A DNA stretch of 9,796 nt from an uncultured Opitutales bacterium (GTDB taxonomy: Bacteria > Verrucomicrobiota > Verrucomicrobiia > Opitutales > Intestinicryptomonadaceae), in NCBI GenBank assembly GCA_900552245.1, contig URYY01000081.1, positions 1 to 9,796 of the forward strand, written 5' to 3'. The notes under the pieces were generated by a model that saw nothing but the letters and a program-made list of their open reading frames with translations, ran no database searches and was not told the DNA's origin. The position numbers and the translations under genes are program-made. Each line of letters begins with the position of its first letter. Position 1 is the stretch's first letter. This document shows, one piece after another, positions 6,556-9,796 of this stretch.

Positions 6556-6586
6556 AAAAAAAGCGAAGCGCAAAATTGCGCTTCGC
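6556..6586 (-). terminator. Intrinsic terminator after argH
   Basis: A near-perfect palindrome, GCGAAGCGCAA with TTGCGCTTCGC (6563-6586), followed on the minus strand by seven T (6556-6562). It starts 27 bases past the argH stop. The plus-strand side has only A-rich sequence, so it should work for argH and not in the gpmI direction. Confidence 0.93.
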
Positions 6587-6612
6587 AAAATAAAAAGCAA
6601 ATCAAACAATAA

Positions 6613-8022
6613 TTAAAGTCCGAACTCGAGTTTGAGAGTTTTGATTCTGTTTTTTATCTGCTTTGCGCCGGGCATTCCGACTTTCTCGCGCATTGAAATT
6701 GCGCGCTTTAAGTCAAATACGCTGCGCCAATCGTCGCCCAATTCGGGGCAGATTTTCTTTGCATCGCTATCCGCTATTTTATTTATCTCAAGCGAATTTT
6801 TCTCGGCAAAGCCAACAAGCTCTCCAACGTAGTGGTGAGCCTTTCTAAATGGCACTCCGCGCATGACCAAGTAGTCCGCCAAATCCGTCGCCAAAAGAAG
6901 CGGATCCGAAACCGCCTGCGCGCACTTGTCCTTCCTAAATTCTGCACCGCTTAATGCCGCCGATAAAACGTCGAGCGATATCATAACCTGCTCATAGGCG
7001 TCAAACACTGCGGGTTTGTCCTCCTGCAAATCGCGGTTGTAGGTAAGCGGCAAGCCCTTAACAAGGGCAAAGAGCGCATTCATATCGCCCAAGACCCTCG
7101 CACTTTTTCCGCGCAAAAGCTCAAATGAATCCGGATTTTTCTTCTGAGGCATCAAGGACGAACCCGTTGTGAATGTGTCCGGCAACTTCACGAATGAAAA
7201 TTCCGACGTGTTCCAAATTATCACATCTTCCGCAACTCTCGAGAAGTGAATTGCCATTATCGAGCAAGCCGACGCAAACTCCAAAAATACGTCGCGGTCG
7301 GCAACGGCGTCCATACTATTTTGTGTTAAGATTGCCCTGCCCTTTTTGTCGACAAAGCCCATGGCCTTTGCTGAAAATTCCCTGTCTATGGGAAGTGTTG
7401 TTCCGGCTATTGCACCGCTTCCCAAGGGCGATATGTTTGCACTTTCCCAAACATTCTGAAAGCGCTTTAAGTCGCGCGAAAACATATCAAACCAAGCCAG
7501 TATGTGATGCGCCACGCTGACGGGTTGGGCGCGCTGCAAGTGCGTGGAGCCGGGTATCAAAATTTCCTGATTCTTATCTGCAAGCAAAAGCAGAGTCTTT
7601 AACAAATTTGCGATTTTTTCAGACACAAGAGAACAGGCGGACTTAAAGAACAAGCGCATATCTGTGGCAACTTGGTCGTTTCTGCTTCTTCCCGTGTGCA
7701 ACTTTGCGGCGGCAGGGCAAATCTTTGTGAGCGCCTGCTCTATATTCATATGCACGTCTTCAAGGGCGGTATCCCACTTAAAATTTCCGCTCTCTATTTT
7801 ATCCAAAATTTTGTTTAGCCCCAAGATGATTTCGCTGCATTCCTTTTGGCTTATTATTCCGCAGTGCGCGAGCATCTCAGCCTGAGCCGTCGAACCCTGA
7901 ACATCGAAGTACGCCAGCTTTTTGTCAAAAGATACGGACTCGCCGAATCTCAACATAAGTTCACTCGGGGCCTCGGAGAATCTGCCGCCCCAGCTTGCCT
8001 GCTTGCCGTCATTTTTTTTCAT
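6613..8022 (-). CDS. argH: Argininosuccinate lyase
   Basis: Splits argininosuccinate into arginine and fumarate, the last step of arginine synthesis; a cytoplasmic homotetramer of the fumarase/aspartase superfamily. At 469 residues it is the usual length. Visible motifs: SWGGRFSEAPS at the N-terminus (10-20), EDVHMNIE (88-95), HTGRSRNDQVATD (109-121, the first conserved region), GSTHLQRAQPVS (158-169, catalytic base H161), SPLGSGAIAGT (198-208) and the superfamily signature GSSLMPQKKNP (287-297, catalytic serine S288 or S289). The C-terminal helical domain includes LATDLADYLV and FRKAHHYVG. No key residue is missing. The ATG has only a distant GGAG (13 bases upstream), but the N-terminus matches the family start. 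No other arginine gene lies beside it, so argH is a stand-alone unit here with its own promoter and terminator. I did not see an arginine-repressor operator. Confidence 0.97.
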   Translation of the reverse strand: MKKNDGKQASWGGRFSEAPSELMLRFGESVSFDKKLAYFDVQGSTAQAEMLAHCGIISQKECSEIILGLNKILDKIESGNFKWDTALEDVHMNIEQALTKICPAAAKLHTGRSRNDQVATDMRLFFKSACSLVSEKIANLLKTLLLLADKNQEILIPGSTHLQRAQPVSVAHHILAWFDMFSRDLKRFQNVWESANISPLGSGAIAGTTLPIDREFSAKAMGFVDKKGRAILTQNSMDAVADRDVFLEFASACSIMAIHFSRVAEDVIIWNTSEFSFVKLPDTFTTGSSLMPQKKNPDSFELLRGKSARVLGDMNALFALVKGLPLTYNRDLQEDKPAVFDAYEQVMISLDVLSAALSGAEFRKDKCAQAVSDPLLLATDLADYLVMRGVPFRKAHHYVGELVGFAEKNSLEINKIADSDAKKICPELGDDWRSVFDLKRAISMREKVGMPGAKQIKNRIKTLKLEFGL

Positions 8023-8127
8023 GTGCCCAATTAAACTCCAAGCTCCTGAAATTTACAAGAAATTACTTTGCACACCTAAGCAAAAATCCCTTGAAGAGAG
8101 CTAAGCAGACATCTGGGCAAGCAAACA

Positions 8128-8156
8128 ATTTTAACCCTTTAAAATTCGAGGTTCAA
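8128..8156 (-). promoter_or_regulatory. Candidate promoter of argH
   Basis: The minus strand carries TTGAAC (8151-8156), exactly 17 bases, then TAAAAT (8128-8133), each at most two bases from consensus. The start would fall near 8121, leaving a leader of about 98 bases before the ATG. It begins 20 bases after the GH2 terminator, so argH is uncoupled from GH2. Confidence 0.6.
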
Positions 8157-8176
8157 ATGAGCATATGTAAATATAT

Positions 8177-8206
8177 AAAAAAAAAAAAGCCCGCATACTG
8201 CGGGCT
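8177..8206 (-). terminator. Intrinsic terminator after the GH2 gene
   Basis: On the minus strand AGCCCGCA pairs perfectly with TGCGGGCT (8 bp) around a 3-base loop, followed by an unbroken run of eleven or twelve T. It lies 17 bases past the GH2 stop codon. Confidence 0.95.
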
Positions 8207-8222
8207 CTGAACAAAGCGAAAA

Positions 8223-9796
8223 TTATTTTCTAAATTTAATTGGCTCAGGCAAGACAATACCAACATCAACCAACTGCCCACCCTCAAAATTGCGGCACTG
8301 GACGGCTATGACATTTTCGGAATTCGGCTTTATTGCCTTTCTTGCAGCCTCTTCAATGGGAAATTCCTCGTAATCTGTAAGGTATCCACCACGGGCAAAG
8401 GCCCTTACGCCATTTATAAATATGTCTATATTTTCGTCGTGGAAGAGTCTGAAGGCGAGCTTTTCGAGCTGCTCTTTTGTAAGGTCTCCAACCTTGAATT
8501 TTTTGCGCATCCAAATGCTCTTGCCGTCCCAAAGCGTCTTGCCCTTATACTTTGCGGCAACCTTGCCAAAGGGAGCCTCTCCCTCAAGCCACTTTGAGTC
8601 GTCATAATCGGCGGCAAATGGATTGCCTTTGGGCTGCTCAAATGTGTATTTCCAAACTTGGTTTTCCTTTTCCGAAGTTGGCAAAATGGACTTGTATGAC
8701 GGCGGCTCAAACTCAAAATTATTTATTTTTGCTATCTTTTCGGGCTCAACTTTCAATACTCTATCGTAAGTTAACAGACCGTTATTTTCAATCATTACAT
8801 CAGTAGTCTGGGTGTAAACTACACCGGCAAGTCCTTCGTTATTTTTCATATTTCTGACCATGTCAAAAAACTGAGCATACTTATTTAAAAGACTGTCGGA
8901 ATTTGAAACTGTAGTGTAGCCCCAGTTTCCCTTATCTACCCACATGTGCCCCGAAACGACCAGACCTATGCCGCCAAATTCGCCGCACACAAGTATCTGC
9001 CTTCCGTTGGCTTTCGGACATTTAGGAGCTGGATAGTGGTGTATATCGAGAATATCTCCATGCCCCGTCAATCCACCGCCGCTTGCCTCGTTTATAAGGC
9101 GCGTAGAATCCAATTTGCGAACAACTTCGACAAGCCTTTCGGTGTCGAACTGCCCCTGCCCCTCGTTAAATATCACCCAAGTGATGACAGACGGCGAATT
9201 TTTTAGAAAATCCACCATACCCACCAAATTGCTCTCAAAGGCCTCTTTGTCGATTTCAGGCTTGTGAGCGTGGTGGCCGTTGTAAGAATTGCACGACGGG
9301 GCGTCCTGCCAAACCATTACGCCCAATTTGTCCGCCCAGTAGTACCAGCGTGCGGGCTCGATTTTTATGTGCTTTCTTATGAAGTTAAAGCCCATCTTCT
9401 TTGTTATCTCTATATCGTAGCGCGAGGCTTCGTCGGTGGGAGCGGTCAGGATGCCGTCAGGCCAATAGCCCTGATCTAGCGGTCCTACGAGAAATACGGG
9501 CTTATTGTTTAAGAAAAACTTCTTAACTCCGTTTTCCTCTCCGACAGAAATTTTACGCATGCCAAAGTAGCTCTTTACGCTGTCTTGTATTTTGCCGTCC
9601 GAACTTAACTCCACAGCCAAATTGTATAAATATGGATTTTCAGGAGACCACAATGTAGCGTTCTTTAATGGAATTGAAATATCTTCATTTGCCTTGCCGC
9701 TTGCGCTTGCCACAACTTTCTTTCCGTCGGCCGACAAAACCTTTATTTTAACCTGCGCCTGCGCGTCGCTGGAAGCCGCCCTTACGGTGACCTTTT
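8223..9796 (-). CDS. Glycoside hydrolase family 2 enzyme (3' part; 5' end beyond window)
   Basis: The frame stays open through the right edge, so the N-terminus (sugar-binding domain and any signal peptide) is missing. A TTG at 9737 is in frame but is not a real start: residues upstream of it (KVTVRAA..., VKIKVLSADGKKV) continue the immunoglobulin-like GH2 domain, which ends near LWSPENPYLYNL. A TIM-barrel domain follows: FLNNKPVFLVG, MGFNFIRKHIKIEPARWYYWADKLGVMVWQD, then WVIFNEG, whose glutamate (codon 9162-9164) is the acid/base, and VCGEFGG, whose glutamate (codon 8979-8981) is the nucleophile. A C-terminal beta-sandwich (about 8223-8660, with WKYTF, SIWMRKKF, FINGV) resembles a galactose-binding-like fold. 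It should cleave beta-galactosides, beta-glucuronides or beta-mannosides, probably during glycan breakdown; the exact sugar cannot be told from sequence. No other carbohydrate gene is adjacent in the window. Confidence 0.9.
   Translation of the reverse strand, partial: KVTVRAASSDAQAQVKIKVLSADGKKVVASASGKANEDISIPLKNATLWSPENPYLYNLAVELSSDGKIQDSVKSYFGMRKISVGEENGVKKFFLNNKPVFLVGPLDQGYWPDGILTAPTDEASRYDIEITKKMGFNFIRKHIKIEPARWYYWADKLGVMVWQDAPSCNSYNGHHAHKPEIDKEAFESNLVGMVDFLKNSPSVITWVIFNEGQGQFDTERLVEVVRKLDSTRLINEASGGGLTGHGDILDIHHYPAPKCPKANGRQILVCGEFGGIGLVVSGHMWVDKGNWGYTTVSNSDSLLNKYAQFFDMVRNMKNNEGLAGVVYTQTTDVMIENNGLLTYDRVLKVEPEKIAKINNFEFEPPSYKSILPTSEKENQVWKYTFEQPKGNPFAADYDDSKWLEGEAPFGKVAAKYKGKTLWDGKSIWMRKKFKVGDLTKEQLEKLAFRLFHDENIDIFINGVRAFARGGYLTDYEEFPIEEAARKAIKPNSENVIAVQCRNFEGGQLVDVGIVLPEPIKFRK

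Noticed and set aside
6563..6586. Near-perfect 24-base palindrome considered as an operator or bidirectional terminator
   Set aside because: A T tract is present only in the minus-strand direction, immediately after argH, so a one-way intrinsic terminator explains it.
9735..9737. TTG at 9737 as the start of the GH2 gene
   Set aside because: The frame stays open to the window edge and the upstream residues fit the same immunoglobulin-like domain, so the gene is simply cut by the window.

Overview
This is a bacterial chromosomal window of ordinary housekeeping and envelope-type genes. It holds six complete protein genes, one protein gene cut by the right edge, and one tRNA. I see no phage, transposon, CRISPR or defence-type gene. 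Intergenic DNA is very AT-rich and coding DNA is moderately AT-rich. The mix of an independent-type phosphoglycerate mutase, argininosuccinate lyase, a large GH2 glycosidase and several secreted or lipid-anchored proteins of unfamiliar family suggests a Gram-negative, polysaccharide-using bacterium. My best guess is the PVC group (a gut-type Verrucomicrobiota/Opitutales or Lentisphaerota relative). That assignment is inference from gene style, not from a marker gene.

Layout from left to right: a CAT-anticodon tRNA on the minus strand with its own promoter and terminator (70-232); a GT-A-like glycosyltransferase (438-1175, minus) closely preceded by a HAD-family phosphatase (1262-1912, minus), possibly co-transcribed; about 310 bases without a gene; a secreted trypsin-like serine protease with long helical flanks (2346-3794, minus); a small lipoprotein of unknown family (3992-4483, minus) with an unusually strong-looking promoter; gpmI (4690-6258, plus), divergent from the lipoprotein; argH (6613-8022, minus), convergent with gpmI; and the 3' part of a GH2 beta-galactosidase/glucuronidase-type enzyme (8223 to the right edge, minus).

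Almost every unit ends in a textbook intrinsic terminator (seven in the window, counting the tRNA's), and most have a recognisable sigma-70-type promoter. The region therefore reads as a string of single-gene transcription units rather than a pathway operon. Functionally it covers central glycolysis (gpmI), arginine synthesis (argH), glycan building (glycosyltransferase) and breakdown (GH2), a sugar-phosphate-type phosphatase (HAD), and two exported proteins of unknown role. The most interesting points are the exported protease, and the lipoprotein with its A-tract promoter and a predicted hairpin at the very 5' end of its mRNA. I found no convincing new multi-gene system.
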